From: Chrysopilus asiliformis
Lineage: Eukaryota > Arthropoda > Insecta > Diptera > Rhagionidae
Assembly (NCBI GenBank): GCA_964034945.1
Contig: OZ035960.1
Location: 73,818,085-73,882,084 of the forward strand
Length of the DNA stretch: 64,000 bases
Direction of reading: 5' to 3'
The position numbers were made by a program, and so were the translations under genes. The stretch's first letter is position 1; each line of letters starts with the position of its first letter. Positions 1 to 11,539 of this stretch are shown piece after piece. Under the pieces are notes generated by a model. That model did no database searches, was not told the origin of the DNA, and was given only the letters and a program-made list of their open reading frames with translations.

Positions 1-331
1 CAGTTCGAGTAGAATCAATAGGCTGCTATGAGTACTCCCCTAATAATACGTTTTCCGATGCGGCAACCGCATAGAATAGGTTGACTTTCTACTTTTACAT
101 GCGGCAACGCACGGAAATGTCATTTCGCAAAAAGTTTGTTTACGATTTAAGCAATTTAAGTATGGAACAAATTGAAAGTAATTGTTTCGACGATAAACTA
201 ATAGAAGAAGTGCAAAACAATGAATTAACTCCAGATTCGTTGCCGTACCCAACTGTCACCGCATCGAACTGTCAATCGGACGCACACATGACGGACGCAT
301 CGATATACGATTCAGGTTCTAGCTTAAAGGG
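1..331 (+). repeat. Truncated copy of a small MITE that recurs at 2286-2672
   Basis: The first 331 bases match 2342-2670 almost base for base (GAGTAGAATCAATAGGCTGC near each start, GATTCAGGTTCTAGCTT near each end). The complete copy at 2286-2672 has inverted ends, so this copy is cut by the window edge. Its right end is GATTCAGGTTCTAGCTTAAAG. Confidence 0.7.
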
Positions 332-440
332 CCAAACAGATGACGGCAGCAACTGCGACTGCAGCTTCGACTTCAAAATAAATTTAGCAAAATCTCTAAA
401 TTCAACGCCGTCGTCGTGGGGGTGCCACCGAAAATTTTAG
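81..440 (+). CDS. Hypothetical small ORF carried by a MITE, copy 1
   Basis: This open frame gives a 119-residue protein I do not recognise; an internal Met at 117 begins with MSFRKKFVYDLSNL. Residues from that Met to about the position of base 327 are shared with the copy at 2369-2689 (core MEQIESNCFDDKLIEEVQNN), and the C-terminal part differs because it reads into unrelated sequence after the MITE end. The shared part is acidic and Ser/Thr-rich and has no obvious motif. It may be the first exon of a transposon-encoded protein or a chance ORF conserved by recent duplication. Sharing between copies shows recent common descent, not function. Confidence 0.25.
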   Translation: MTFYFYMRQRTEMSFRKKFVYDLSNLSMEQIESNCFDDKLIEEVQNNELTPDSLPYPTVTASNCQSDAHMTDASIYDSGSSLKGQTDDGSNCDCSFDFKINLAKSLNSTPSSWGCHRKF

Positions 441-579
441 AGAAAATGAGGACTGACAACACCGATATATAATAAGTGAACGTCAAAAGTGTTTTGTGCA
501 ATATAATAACATTAATTAATAATAACATTATAATAATGCAAAAACATGCACACAATTAACATCAATTTTTGAAAATTGT

Positions 580-1279
580 CGTACAGAACCCTATTCCAGG
601 ATCCGTGGTAGCTGCGATTTTCGGAGAAATTTCGAAAATGGTATCACAGAATCCGTTCTTATTAAAAATCATTTCGAATCGGGGAAATGTGGTATCACAG
701 AATCCGAACGAATCGGAAATTTGACAGCTGAATGTACGAAAATACATTTGCTTCGTAGATCGAGTAGCAACTTCATTTTCGTATTATTTTAACTCAATTT
801 ATGGCCTGAATTGTACAACAAAAAGCAATTTTAACATTTTTATTTGTTTATTTAGTATAAGTGTAACTTTTAACAAATTAAAAGGAATTATTTTAGAAAA
901 AAAAGCAATGTGAGTATTCCTAAGTATCAGTTATTTGTTGTTGTTTTTGTTCCACTATTAAAGTAATTCGCTTCGATAAATCTTCTTCCAGACACAAAAT
1001 TTTAAACACTGCAGAATCCATTATTAATAACAATTTTCAGTTTTAAGTCAAGAAAGTGACATTCTTTCACGAAACTATTCCATATCAGAAATCTATTCCT
1101 TATGAGTTTTGCATAGGGACCTTTTTACAAAGACATTCATTTTTCGAAGTCAGATTTTAATCTGGCACCACTAAGTTCCATTCCGTTCGGATCGTGGAAT
1201 ACTGATTTCTTCGTATTCGTAACGTAGTCAGTTCTTCGTAATAAAGCTACGACGGATTCTGGAATCGGGCCGTATATCT
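580..1279. mobile_element. Probable MITE with imperfect terminal inverted repeats
   Basis: The left end (TATTCCAGGATCCGTGGTAG at 591-610) is matched by the reverse complement of the right end around 1245-1279 (reads GATTCCAGAATCCGTCGTAG). The inside is AT-rich with GAATCCG repeats and no convincing coding frame. I could not fix a target duplication, so the ends are approximate. Confidence 0.4.
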
Positions 1280-1543
1280 TGCAAACACGATTCAGAAATG
1301 TCAAAGTTGTTGTCAAAGTTCCACTCGACTTTTCGACGCCCAAAATGACGTCGCAGTCGACGCCGCAGTCGCAGTTGCTGCCGTCATCTGTTTGGCCCTT
1401 AACTTGGGGGGAGAACGAAAAATGTGCATCGATCGTTCAGATTCTTACGAAAAGTACCGCGGAGCTCAAAATTTCTCGCTTTAGAGAACGAAAGAGAAAA
1501 CATAAAAAAATACACACAAAGAAAGCATAAAAAGATTATAAAT

Positions 1544-2173
1544 GGGCGCATTCACGAATACTCAACGGTTGAGTAAATCTCGATTAGTTCTCTTGAATGC
1601 CTCGATACATTAAACAGCTGATATCTGTCAATCTTGTCATAGACAAATGGAGGGAAAATTTGTTGTGTGAAAATTGTTAGTTGGAATTATGGAAAACCAC
1701 TGGTTTTTGGAGTTTTTAGCTGAAGATGATGTTACCACAAACATTGCAACAGATTCCTGATTTAGTGCAAACATTTTTATTTGCGCATGAAATATTTAAA
1801 GGCCGTGAATCGGTGAAAGTGCGGAATGAAAAATTTCTTCAAACGATTGGAAATATTTCCATCTCTTGTAAACTAATAAAATGCAACTTATCAGTTTGTA
1901 ATCTGTGATGCACCTCCGGAGTTTCGAAAATATTATATTCCATATCATTTAATTTGTAAATTTGATCCAGAAAAGCCATTCTGTTTTTCAAATATTTTGT
2001 TCTTCGAAAAAACGCCAGTTGTTATCTGTCAAAATACTCAATCCATCGGTTGCGCAGAAAAGTATCGCAGAAATTTTTCGATACAAAAAATGGCGTCCGA
2101 TCAGTGGTTATGATGAGTAAATCTCTCAACTGTTGAGCAAATTTCTCAACCGTTGAGTACCGTGAATGCGCCC
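1544..2173. mobile_element. 630-bp MITE, 3-bp AAT target duplication (GGGCGC type)
   Basis: Terminal inverted repeats GGGCGCATTCACGAATACTC and its imperfect complement (ending CCGTGAATGCGCCC) bound the element. AAT flanks it at 1541-1543 and 2174-2176. The subterminal CTCAACGGTTGAG-like palindrome recurs near both ends. A short frame at 1688-1757 starts MENHWFLEFLAEDD and breaks at once, so any coding remnant is degenerate. G-rich ends with a trinucleotide duplication suggest PIF/Harbinger-type mobilisation, although the usual PIF site is TWA rather than AAT. Confidence 0.75.
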
Positions 2174-2285
2174 AATGTGAAATCTGTACTACCAGCAGAA
2201 AAGACAACATAACAGCGGCAGTGAAAATTAAAAAAATAATTGAACATAGTTTAACACAACAAAATACCGTGCTTTTATGTATGCT

Positions 2286-2672
2286 TTAAGCTAGAACCTG
2301 AATCGTACGTCAATGCGTCCGTCATGCGTCCGTCACGTTGACAGTTCGAGTAGAATCAATAGGCTGCTATGAGTACTCCCCTAATAATACGTTTTCCGAT
2401 GCGGCAACCGCATAGAGTAGGTCGACTTTCTACTTTTACATGCAGCAACGCACGGAAATGTCATTTCGCAAAAAAGTTTGTTTACAATTTAAGCAATTTA
2501 AGTATGGAACAAATTGAAAGTAATTGTTTCGACGATAAACTAATAGAAGAAGTGCAAAACAATGAATTAACTCCAGATTCGTTGCCGTACCCAACTGTCA
2601 CCGCATCAAACTGTCAACCGGACGCACGCATGACGGACGCATCGACGTACGATTCAGGTTCTAGCTTTAATG
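2286..2672. mobile_element. Complete copy of the small ORF-bearing MITE
   Basis: The left end (TTTAAGCTAGAACCTGAATC from about 2285) and the complement of the right end (ATTAAAGCTAGAACCTGAATC-like, ending near 2672) form inverted repeats of about 40 bp that include GCGTCCGTCATGCG. The interior is the 330-bp block shared with 1-331. I saw no clear target duplication. Confidence 0.6.
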
Positions 2673-2689
2673 TAGGCCGTATTTTATAA
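2369..2689 (+). CDS. Hypothetical small ORF carried by a MITE, copy 2
   Basis: This is the second copy of the unknown ORF at 81-440. One extra A after CGCAAAAA shifts the frame of the MSFRKK start, so the conserved block MEQIESNCFDDKLIEEVQNN is here read from an upstream Met at 2369. That indel within a conserved block argues that at least one copy is no longer under coding constraint. No domain is recognised. Confidence 0.2.
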   Translation: MSTPLIIRFPMRQPHRVGRLSTFTCSNARKCHFAKKFVYNLSNLSMEQIESNCFDDKLIEEVQNNELTPDSLPYPTVTASNCQPDARMTDASTYDSGSSFNVGRIL

Positions 2690-3232
2690 CACAGTTTTTG
2701 TTCGGATGTCACCAGAAACTGTCGAGTATCATCCATTGCAAATTTGTTATCATGACAGCAAGCAGATTTTCTAATTTGTACCCATATAACCAAAATCTAA
2801 GCCGTATGCACTAGGGATGTCAAAAAAGAACCGATTAAACCGGTTACCCGGTGTTTCTGCTTCGGTTAACCGTTTTTTTTTCGGTGTTTTTTTTTTGATT
2901 GGTTATACCCGGTGTTTTATTTTAAAGCCAAAAACCGTTCAAAAAAACCGTTAATTTTTTTGGTACGGAAAAATAATTTAAAACCAATTTTCGTGCAAAT
3001 GATTTGTTGGAAACTATATTGTGCCATTTATGGCCTCTTAATGGATTATATGGCACTTCAAGTCTTTTGTTTGTATTATAGTGGAACCACAATAGCGCTT
3101 TGCCGCTTGTGTCAGCGTTGACATTTCAGTGCACCTAACGAGCTTTGACGCTGGGACGCCATGAATCATCTGTGCTAAACCACAATAACGCTTTGACGGT
3201 AAAATATTTTTTTGTGAATTTCGAATTGAAAA

Positions 3233-3503
3233 ATGCCGTCAAGGGATTTGCAAGACATTGTTTTTATAGCTTTAGTAGCTGAAGCAGCGTACGAGGCTCA
3301 ACAATTATTTAAAAAAAACAATGAAAGATGATGGTGGGTTCGGGAACTCAACATAAAAAGAGATACATATGGTTTTTTTGCTAAAAATTTTGATGCTATG
3401 AAGCAAAATGACCCAGAACACTTTTTTAAAATCACAAGGATGAGGAGTGAAACTTTTGATATGCTAATGGAGCTCATGCAAACAAGTTTAGAACAAGCCT
3501 CTA
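3233..3503 (+). pseudogene. PIF/Harbinger transposase, N-terminal fragment
   Basis: From the Met at 3233 the frame runs to an in-frame stop just before WWVRELN, then continues with NDPEHFFKITRMRSETFDML. The WWVR block followed by a DP-(E)-(H/N)-F-F-K-(I/H)-T-R-M motif is the usual N-terminal signature of insect HARBI1-like transposases; the pseudogene at 60175-61200 has the same blocks (FWVRPVN and DPENFFKHTRM). None of the catalytic DDE region is present. The stop codon and truncation make it non-functional. The palindrome boundary (3383) lies inside this fragment. Confidence 0.7.
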
Positions 3504-3686
3504 GAAAAAACTCGGCCGTCCTGTTTCTTCGGCAATTTTAGCCCACGCAAACTCTTTTTTTATGGTATTTCGGTATACTTTCGATTTCGTGTTATATAAA
3601 CACTCATAACTTTTCACCTTTTCAATTAACATTTCCTCAAAATTAATATTATCCCTTTTTAATGGAATCGATGAACTTCTATTTAC
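3501..3686 (-). pseudogene. MADF domain N-terminal fragment (left-arm copy)
   Basis: The minus strand reads a frame containing INFEEMLIEKVKSYECLYN and KKEFAWAKIAEETGRPS, then stops. This matches the first half of a MADF (Myb/SANT-like) DNA-binding domain: a leading hydrophobic helix, 'LY' and 'AW..IA' positions. The domain is cut after its second helix. PIF/Harbinger elements commonly carry such a companion gene. The mirror copy is at 11903-12088 (+). Confidence 0.6.
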
Positions 3687-4491
3687 GTCCGAATGACAAC
3701 TGTCAAAGTGCCAACGCGTATGAAAGTAGAAAGTAGGTGTACTCTAGGCGTCAGCGCGCTTTGAAGCTCGCTGGCAAAGCGCTATTGTAGATGACTTCAT
3801 ACAATCCCTTTGATTTTACTTTTGAGCGTCGAACTGTCAACGCTGAAGCAAGTTGCAAAGCGCTATTGTGGTTCCACTATTATAGTGTATTTGTTGCGTC
3901 TAAACCTAACCTACCCAATTTGAACAAAACGGTTTTTCGGTGTTTTAATAACCGGTTTTTTGGATCCGGTTAAACCGGCCCGGTTTAAACCGAAGTCTTA
4001 AAAACCGGTTTAACCGAAAACCGGTTTTTTCAAAAATTTGACATCCCTAGTATGCACGTAAAAAAATTCATACGGTAGTGTATCTAATTTTCGACCACTC
4101 CTTTTTACGCCCGACTCCGCATATTTTTTTTAGAAAAACGATTTCACATTTGAAACACTATTCTAAATATACGTTTACTGGGTTTTCATTTTGGAAAAGT
4201 AAAATCGTTTATTAGGGTAAAACACCCTATTTCGACTTTGAGTTACTTGCCTGACAATATGGTCATAATTCATGAATATATTAATCTAGAGTGTTGAAAT
4301 TTAGCATGCAAGTTTAATTCTGTACCCCAAAGGTAAACTATCGTAACTGACATTTTGCAAATTACAGGAGAGCCATTTTTAGTTCGGAATTGCAAATTTT
4401 TTATTGTGTATGATTTTCGTTAATTATTTGAAACTTTTGTAGTTTATTTTATTTTAGGACATTGTTTAAACAAAATATTAGTTGATATAAT

Positions 4492-5122
4492 AGCTGCGTT
4501 CCCGATCCATGAAAAACCTACTGCGAAGTACTGCGGAAAGTTCTCATCTACACATCCTCTTAGTCCACAGTAAATTTTCTTGTACAATTTTGACAAAAAA
4601 GTCCGTCAGATGGACGAACTTCCTAAGTTTTCCAATAGGTGAAAATCAGGGTTTTAAGGTTAGAATGAATTGTCACTTTTGTTTGTTTTCGTACATTAAA
4701 ACACTTCCGCTATGAAAAATCAAAGAAAACATTTGATTTGAAGTACAAATTTTCTCCAGAATGAAATTAGATTGCAATTACTGTGTTGGAATAACCACCC
4801 GAATGTCTAATATCTCTAAATTGAAATATGTGTTGAAACGAAATAGTATTTTGTTTCGGATCTCGAAATTATGGCGATAACGCACAAAATATGGTCTTAT
4901 CCCTCATTGCAGGTTCATTTATTCTATTTAATTTCATTTTCTTCTCAGATATTTTGTATCTCTGTTGATTGAGAAATTATTCTCATATTTACAATTTTCA
5001 AATTGTGTGCGCTCTGTAATTGTGAGGTTATATTTTACTAGTAATCATCCAAAACAGCGTTCCCGAGAAAAGTTGCTGGTCAGTACTGCGCAGTAGTTTT
5101 TACATGTGTCGGGAACGCAGCT
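4492..5122. mobile_element. 631-bp MITE, AGCTGCG type, AAT target duplication
   Basis: Ends AGCTGCGTTCCCGATCCATG and complement (ATGTGTCGGGAACGCAGCT at the right) are flanked by AAT at 4489-4491 and 5123-5125. The next inner motif ACTGCG..AGTACTGCG is also inverted. No coding content. The first seven bases match the end of the Myb-bearing element at 12375-13440, which has the same trinucleotide target. Confidence 0.8.
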
Positions 5123-5798
5123 AATATATACGTCCCCACAATGTAGTTACAACAATAACCCCAAAATCGCGGTTTTGGCAGTTACGACAATTTACCTCTG
5201 GGGTACAGAATTCTAGAAGACCTAAAAGTGGGATAAGTACACCCAAAATGTTCCTCTTCTCGGGCTGAAATTCAAAATTTAAAGGTTGTCGCGAACGGAG
5301 AGTCGATATCCGGTGTTCTTTTTGAGGTATTTTTGACGGTTTGGGCGAAAAATTCTTTTGTCCTCAAAAAGGACTCCGGATATCGATTCCTCGTCCCCGA
5401 AAACTTTAAGATCCCAGATTTCATGAAAATCCCTTGAGCCGTTTCTGAGATAAAAGAACACAATTTTTAAGGATATAACATTGCGAAAATCGTTCGTTTT
5501 TCTCGTAATTTTTGGCTTGTCGAGTCACGGAAAACGGTTTTTGATAGATTAAAGGACCCAAAAGTTTTGGGTTTTTTTTAAACTAACTAAATCTGTTTAA
5601 CACAAAAAAAATTTCTCGAGAGTTGAAATTTTGTTGAGATTTTTTTTTTAATTTCAAAATTTGACAAAATGAAATTCAAAAAAAAATTACTACAAAATAT
5701 TGGGAAATCGTTAAATGGCAAGAATTAAACTTGTACGTTGAATTTCAACACTCAAGATTAATATATTCATGAATTATGACCATATTAGCAGGCAAGTA

Positions 5799-6335
5799 AA
5801 GGCCAAAATACAATTGGCCCAACACAACATTTACGACAGCAGATTGCGGCGACATTGTCGCCCTCCATATACAATTGCGCGCACTTTGTTGTTCTAAATG
5901 TAACTTGCTTTTCACAGATAAAACTTTTCATTCGCGCACGCACTCAATTAATTGTTCTTCGAAATTAATATTTTCAATCCTCGGTCTTGAATATTCTGTA
6001 TTTCTTTGATTTGAATTTTGACAATCAGTGAGCTACATATAACATTTTTTGTACCCAATTATCATAAAATCTAAGCAACACAGCATACAAGATATATTTC
6101 CTAACACTTGCTTTAAATGACGAAATTTAGATTTTATGACATCCCCATAAGATTTCATTTTGCATCAACCACTAAATTTTGTAGGCGAGCTGCTGACAAA
6201 AGTTAAATTCGATTGAACTTTTTACGGCTGCAAAGTTGGTCGGATTGATTGTATTTAGAAGCATAGAATCCTATGAGTTTAAAATCTGAAATGCCGCCGT
6301 AAATGTTGTGTTGGGCCAATTGTATTCCGGACTTT
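5799..6335. mobile_element. MITE with CAATTGGCCCAACACAACAT ends
   Basis: The left end (5801-5832) and right end (6298-6330) are inverted copies of GGCC..ATACAATTGGCCC followed by AACACAACATTTACG. It splits the inverted right end of the surrounding element, as comparison with 4219-4270 shows. The exact target duplication is unclear. The mirror copy is about 9254-9790. Confidence 0.7.
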
Positions 6336-6359
6336 ACTCCAAATCGAAATAGGGGTTTA

Positions 6360-6838
6360 AGCGGTCCCTACACGTTCGATCTTGCAGTCAATCATCGCAT
6401 ACTGTGACTGCTGTGACAGTATTTTGAACGTCTATGGTGATGCTGTCATGCAAATTCCATGACTGACAATATCAAAGTCATTTTGATATTTTTCAAGGGA
6501 GCTTTGTGAATGACAGCATGCTTGAACGTGTATAGCGATGCTGTCAATCATTTCGTCATTTCAGGGGAATTTTTAGTAGTGAAAAGATGTCGCATATAAA
6601 AGACAAAGTTTTTTGGGAATCATTTTTCGAGATATATAGACAAAGAAGTGAGTTGTGGATGACGAAAAGCGAAAAATATAAGGACGAAAAAATTTTAAAT
6701 TGATATTTGTGCTGTGTCCTGTCGGTTTGAGTGTTTCGAATTAAGTGATGCTTGCGTGCATGATTGAGCGTCTAGTGCAAATAAGCTTTTTGCTGTGACA
6801 GCATGATTGACTGCAAGATTGAACGTGTAGGGGACGCT
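6360..6838. mobile_element. 479-bp MITE with TTA target duplication (left arm)
   Basis: Ends AGCGGTCCCTACACGTTCGA and complement (GAACGTGTAGGGGACGCT) lie between TTA at 6357-6359 and 6839-6841, consistent with a PIF/Harbinger MITE. Subterminal blocks repeat ATCATGCTGTCA-like words. The mirror copy at 8751-9229 has the same length. Confidence 0.75.
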
Positions 6839-7446
6839 TTACTAATAACAGTTTCGCTGTGGTTTAAATCTGCTTTAAGTACGAGCCACATCAGTTTTTG
6901 GGAAACTGATTGGTGTGAACGTAAAATCAGACGACTGATTGGCAAACTGATATCCAACTGATTGGTGTGACCGCTCGCGTCACTCGTATCGCATCAAAAC
7001 AGCCAAATTTTGTTTCATAAAGTCTGTCAGTAGCACAGACTTCAAATGTCAAATTACTGACAATGAATTAGAAGACATTTAGCGAACTGGCAGTCAGTTC
7101 ATTTTCAAAATGACTTCGTTTGTAACACAGCTACAGTCCCTCGTATTCCACAGGCATTATTTTAATTATCTCGTTCCTAGTTAGTCTTATTTCTGAGAGT
7201 TCTAAAAGTAAAAAAAAAGAATTAAAAACAGTGAATTCATAATAATTTAATACATTTACCTCAAATTCGTCATTTTCCGTCATCTTAGAAGTCTGAAATG
7301 CCAAATTACTGGCATGTCTGTACTGACTACAAAAATGTCCCGTCAGTACAGACTTGTCAGTGCCAGTAAGCATTTACACGAGACTGTGTCAGCTCTACTG
7401 TCGCGTGTAAAGGCCCTGTTATGCAATAATAATGCATAAACGCGCT

Positions 7447-8156
7447 TTATTTTAATTTTGCTATTGCAAGATTTCTTGGAATTTCACAATTCAAGATGGC
7501 GGAATCCAATTTCTCCCGACAAGTAATTGCAAAAATAACTAATTTTTACAAAATACGATACAAAAAGCTTTGGAAGAGAATATATAACATTAAGGGGTTT
7601 TTCTTTTCGTCTGTTCTTCTGTTTCAGCCTTTTCAATTTCACGTATTGCATTAATTACGAGAGCGGCGACTAGGTGCTTTTTTCATTGCCAATTTGAGAA
7701 ATAAAATTTCAAGAGATTTTCGGCCCAGCTGTCAAAAAAATCTCATTGCGGTGAGATATTTCTTCGGATGAAAAGTTGTTAATCAAGACGTGGTGTAAGT
7801 GGTGAAGAATGTTATGTACGAACCTGCACCCGTCAAGTACAGAGTTTTACTTGACTCTAGGACAGAGATATGTAAGAGAGTTGCGAACGAGGCGTCACTA
7901 AAAACGTGTTAATAAATTACTTTGTTAATCTACTCTATTGTGTTTTAATAGAAAAAATCAGACATAATAGGAAGCCAACCACATCAAAATGCTCAGTTTT
8001 CCATCAGTCGCAACTGTTACATTATTCGTCAGTCAGTTTTTTTTACATCTAGTTAAGCGTTCACATCTATCAGTTGCGACTGACAGTTTTTTGTAAAAAG
8101 TTTCCATTCATTTTGATTGTAGAGTTCAAAAGTGCGGGCGGATAATAAACAGAAAC
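7447..8156. repeat. Spacer of the giant palindrome; left half matches 12234-13650
   Basis: Bases 7463-7795 match, in direct orientation, the sequence just outside the right arm (12254-12374 plus 13441-13650), which is interrupted there by the 12375-13440 element. At the very start an 18-bp segment is inverted relative to the outer copy (TTTTGCTATTGCAAGA here, TCTTGCAATAGCAAAA outside). The rest, to 8156, is AT-rich with CAGTCGCAACTG-like words and no coding frame. Confidence 0.75.
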
Positions 8157-8750
8157 AGCGCGTTTATGCATTATTATTGCATAACAGGGCCTTTACACGC
8201 GACAGTAGAGCTGACACAGTCTCGTGTAAATGCTTACTGGCACTGACAAGTCTGTACTGACGGGACATTTTTGTAGTCAGTACAGACATGCCAGTAATTT
8301 GGCATTTCAGACTTCTAAGATGACGGAAAATGACGAATTTGAGGTAAATGTATTAAATTATTATGAATTCACTGTTTTTAATTCTTTTTTTTTTACTTTT
8401 AGAACTCTCAGAAATAAGACTAACTAGGAACGAGATAATTAAAATAATGCCTGTGGAATACGAGGGACTGTAGCTGTGTTACAAACGAAGTCATTTTGAA
8501 AATGAACTGACTGCCAGTTCGCTAAATGTCTTCTAATTCATTGTCAGTAATTTGACATTTGAAGTCTGTGCTACTGACAGACTTTATGAAACAAAATTTG
8601 GCTGTTTTGATGCGATACGAGTGACGCGAGCGGTCACACCAATCAGTTGGATATCAGTTTGCCAATCAGTCGTCTGATTTTACGTTCACACCAATCAGTT
8701 TCCCAAAAACTGATGTGGCTCGTACTTCACAGCGAAACTGTTATTAGTAA

Positions 8751-9229
8751 AGCGTCCCCTACACGTTCAATCTTGCAGTCAATCATGCTGTCACAGCAAA
8801 AAGCTTATTTGCACTAGACGCTCAATCATGCACGCAAGCATCACTTAATTCGAAACACTCAAACCGACAGGACACAGCACAAATATCAATTTAAAATTTT
8901 TTCGTCCTTATATTTTTCGCTTTTCGTCATCCACAACTCACTTCTTTGTCTATATATCTCGAAAAATGATTCCCAAAAAACTTTGTCTTTTATATGCGAC
9001 ATCTTTTCACTACTAAAAATTCCCCTGAAATGACGAAATGATTGACAGCATCGCTATACACGTTCAAGCATGCTGTCATTCACAAAGCTCCCTTGAAAAA
9101 TATCAAAATGACTTTGATATTGTCAGTCATGGAATTTGCATGACAGCATCACCATAGACGTTCAAAATACTGTCACAGCAGTCACAGTATGCGATGATTG
9201 ACTGCAAGATCGAACGTGTAGGGACCGCT
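8751..9229. mobile_element. 479-bp TTA-site MITE (right-arm mirror copy)
   Basis: Mirror of 6360-6838, with AGCGTCCCCTACACGTTCAA at 8751 and TAA (TTA on the other strand) at 8748-8750 and 9230-9232. Equal length in both arms shows it predates the arm duplication. Confidence 0.7.
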
Positions 9230-10466
9230 TAAACCCCTATTTCGATTTGGAGTAAAGGCCGGAATACAATTGGCCCAACACAACATTTACGGCGGCATTT
9301 CAGATTTTAAACTCATAGGATTCTATGCTTCTAAATACAATCAATCCGACCAACTTTGCAGCCGTAAAAAGTTCAATCGAATTTAACTTTTGTCAGCAGC
9401 TCGCCTACAAAATTTAGTGGTTGATGCAAAATGAAATCTTATGGGGATGTCATAAAATCTAAATTTCGTCATTTAAAGCAAGTGTTAGGAAATATATCTT
9501 GTATGCTGTGTTGCTTAGATTTTATGATAATTGGGTACAAAAAATGTTATATGTAGCTCACTGATTGTCAAAATTCAAATCAAAGAAATACAGAATATTC
9601 AAGACCGAGGATTGAAAATATTAATTTCGAAGAACAATTAATTGAGTGCGTGCGCGAATGAAAAGTTTTATCTGTGAAAAGCAAGTTACATTTAGAACAA
9701 CAAAGTGCGCGCAATTGTATATGGAGGGCGACAATGTCGCCGCAATCTGCTGTCGTAAATGTTGTGTTGGGCCAATTGTATTTTGGCCTTTACTTGCCTG
9801 CTAATATGGTCATAATTCATGAATATATTAATCTTGAGTGTTGAAATTCAACGTACAAGTTTAATTCTTGCCATTTAACGATTTCCCAATATTTTGTAGT
9901 AATTTTTTTTTGAATTTCATTTTGTCAAATTTTGAAATTAAAAAAAAAATCTCAACAAAATTTCAACTCTCGAGAAATTTTTTTTGTGTTAAACAGATTT
10001 AGTTAGTTTAAAAAAAACCCAAAACTTTTGGGTCCTTTAACCTATCAAAAACCGTTTTCCGTGACTCGACAAGCCAAAAATTACGAGAAAAACGAACGAT
10101 TTTCGCAATGTTATATCCTTAAAAATTGTGTTCTTTTATCTCAGAAACGGCTCAAGGGATTTTCATGAAATCTGGGATCTTAAAGTTTTCGGGGACGAGG
10201 AATCGATATCCGGAGTCCTTTTTGAGGACAAAAGAATTTTTCGCCCAAACCGTCAAAAATACCTCAAAAAGAACACCGGATATCGACTCTCCGTTCGCGA
10301 CAACCTTTAAATTTTGAATTTCAGCCCGAGAAGAGGAACATTTTGGGTGTACTTATCCCACTTTTAGGTCTTCTAGAATTCTGTACCCCAGAGGTAAATT
10401 GTCGTAACTGCCAAAACCGCGATTTTGGGGTTATTGTTGTAACTACATTGTGGGGACGTATATATT

Positions 10467-11097
10467 AGCTGCGTTCCCGACACATGTAAAAACTACTGCG
10501 CAGTACTGACCAGCAACTTTTCTCGGGAACGCTGTTTTGGATGATTACTAGTAAAATATAACCTCACAATTACAGAGCGCACACAATTTGAAAATTGTAA
10601 ATATGAGAATAATTTCTCAATCAACAGAGATACAAAATATCTGAGAAGAAAATGAAATTAAATAGAATAAATGAACCTGCAATGAGGGATAAGACCATAT
10701 TTTGTGCGTTATCGCCATAATTTCGAGATCCGAAACAAAATACTATTTCGTTTCAACACATATTTCAATTTAGAGATATTAGACATTCGGGTGGTTATTC
10801 CAACACAGTAATTGCAATCTAATTTCATTCTGGAGAAAATTTGTACTTCAAATCAAATGTTTTCCTTGATTTTTCATAGCGGAAGTGTTTTAATGTACGA
10901 AAACAAACAAAAGTGACAATTCATTCTAACCTTAAAACCCTGATTTTCACCTATTGGAAAACTTAGGAAGTTCGTCCATCTGACGGACTTTTTTGTCAAA
11001 ATTGTACAAGAAAATTTACTGTGGACTAAGAGGATGTGTAGATGAGAACTTTCCGCAGTACTTCGCAGTAGGTTTTTCATGGATCGGGAACGCAGCT
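10467..11097. mobile_element. 631-bp AGCTGCG-type MITE (right-arm mirror copy)
   Basis: Mirror of 4492-5122: AGCTGCGTTCCCGACACATG at 10467 and CGGGAACGCAGCT ending at 11097, flanked by ATT on both sides. Same length as the left-arm copy. Confidence 0.75.
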
Positions 11098-11539
11098 ATT
11101 ATATCAACTAATATTTTGTTTAAACAATGTCCTAAAATAAAATAAACTACAAAAGTTTCAAATAATTAACGAAAATCATACACAATAAAAAATTTGCAAT
11201 TCCGAACTAAAAATGGCTCTCCTGTAATTTGCAAAATGTCAGTTACGATAGTTTACCTTTGGGGTACAGAATTAAACTTGCACGCTAAATTTCAACACTC
11301 TAGATTAATATATTCATGAATTATGACCATATTGTCAGGCAAGTAACTCAAAGTCGAAATAGGGTGTTTTACCCTAATAAACGATTTTACTTTTCCAAAA
11401 TGAAAACCCAGTAAACGTATATTTAGAATAGTGTTTCAAATGTGAAATCGTTTTTCTAAAAAAAATATGCGGAGTCGGGCGTAAAAAGTAGTGGTCGAAA
11501 ATTAGATACACTACCGTATGAATTTTTTTACGTGCATAC

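Larger units (their letters stand above)
3079..3879. mobile_element. Non-autonomous PIF/Harbinger element nested in the hAT
   Basis: Ends TAGTGGAACCACAATAGCGC and its complement flank the element, with a TTA duplication at 3076-3078 and 3880-3882, the TWA site typical of PIF/Harbinger. It retains two convergent coding fragments, a transposase N-terminus (+) and a MADF N-terminus (-), which matches the two-gene layout of autonomous insect Harbinger elements. The middle of both genes is deleted. Confidence 0.8.
2812..4049. mobile_element. hAT-type element (TAGGGATGTCAAA ends), 8-bp target duplication
   Basis: The terminal inverted repeats are TAGGGATGTCAAA at 2812 and TTTGACATCCCTA ending at 4049. 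The 8-bp duplication GTATGCAC is perfect at 2804-2811 and 4050-4057, the hAT hallmark. Subterminal regions are dense in AACCGGTTT motifs on both strands, likely transposase-binding repeats. No hAT transposase is left. The interior is taken by a nested PIF/Harbinger derivative (3079-3879). Everything right of 3383 belongs to the left arm of the giant palindrome and reappears inverted from 11540 to 12206. Confidence 0.85.
4217..6358. mobile_element. MITE with long inverted ends, interrupted by two others
   Basis: The region 4217-4330 (ACACCCTATTTCGACTTTGA, then TATGGTCATAATTCATGAAT) is repeated inverted at 5735-5797 and 6336-6358. The right inverted end is split by the element at 5799-6335, and the interior holds the element at 4492-5122. 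Outer limits are approximate. The mirror copy is in the right arm, about 9231-11373. Confidence 0.6.
3383..7446 (+). repeat. Left arm of a giant inverted repeat (about 4.06 kb)
   Basis: The arm is the near-perfect reverse complement of 8157-12206; corresponding positions sum to about 15589 at the outer end and 15603 at the inner end. The 14-bp drift is mostly one 15-bp indel at about 6861-6875 (GTTTAAATCTGCTTT, present here, absent in the right arm). I saw only a handful of substitutions, for example near 4099, 4734, 5548 and 6330. The arm carries the right two thirds of the hAT, then MITEs at 4217-6358, 4492-5122, 5799-6335 and 6360-6838, and no intact gene. Confidence 0.9.
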
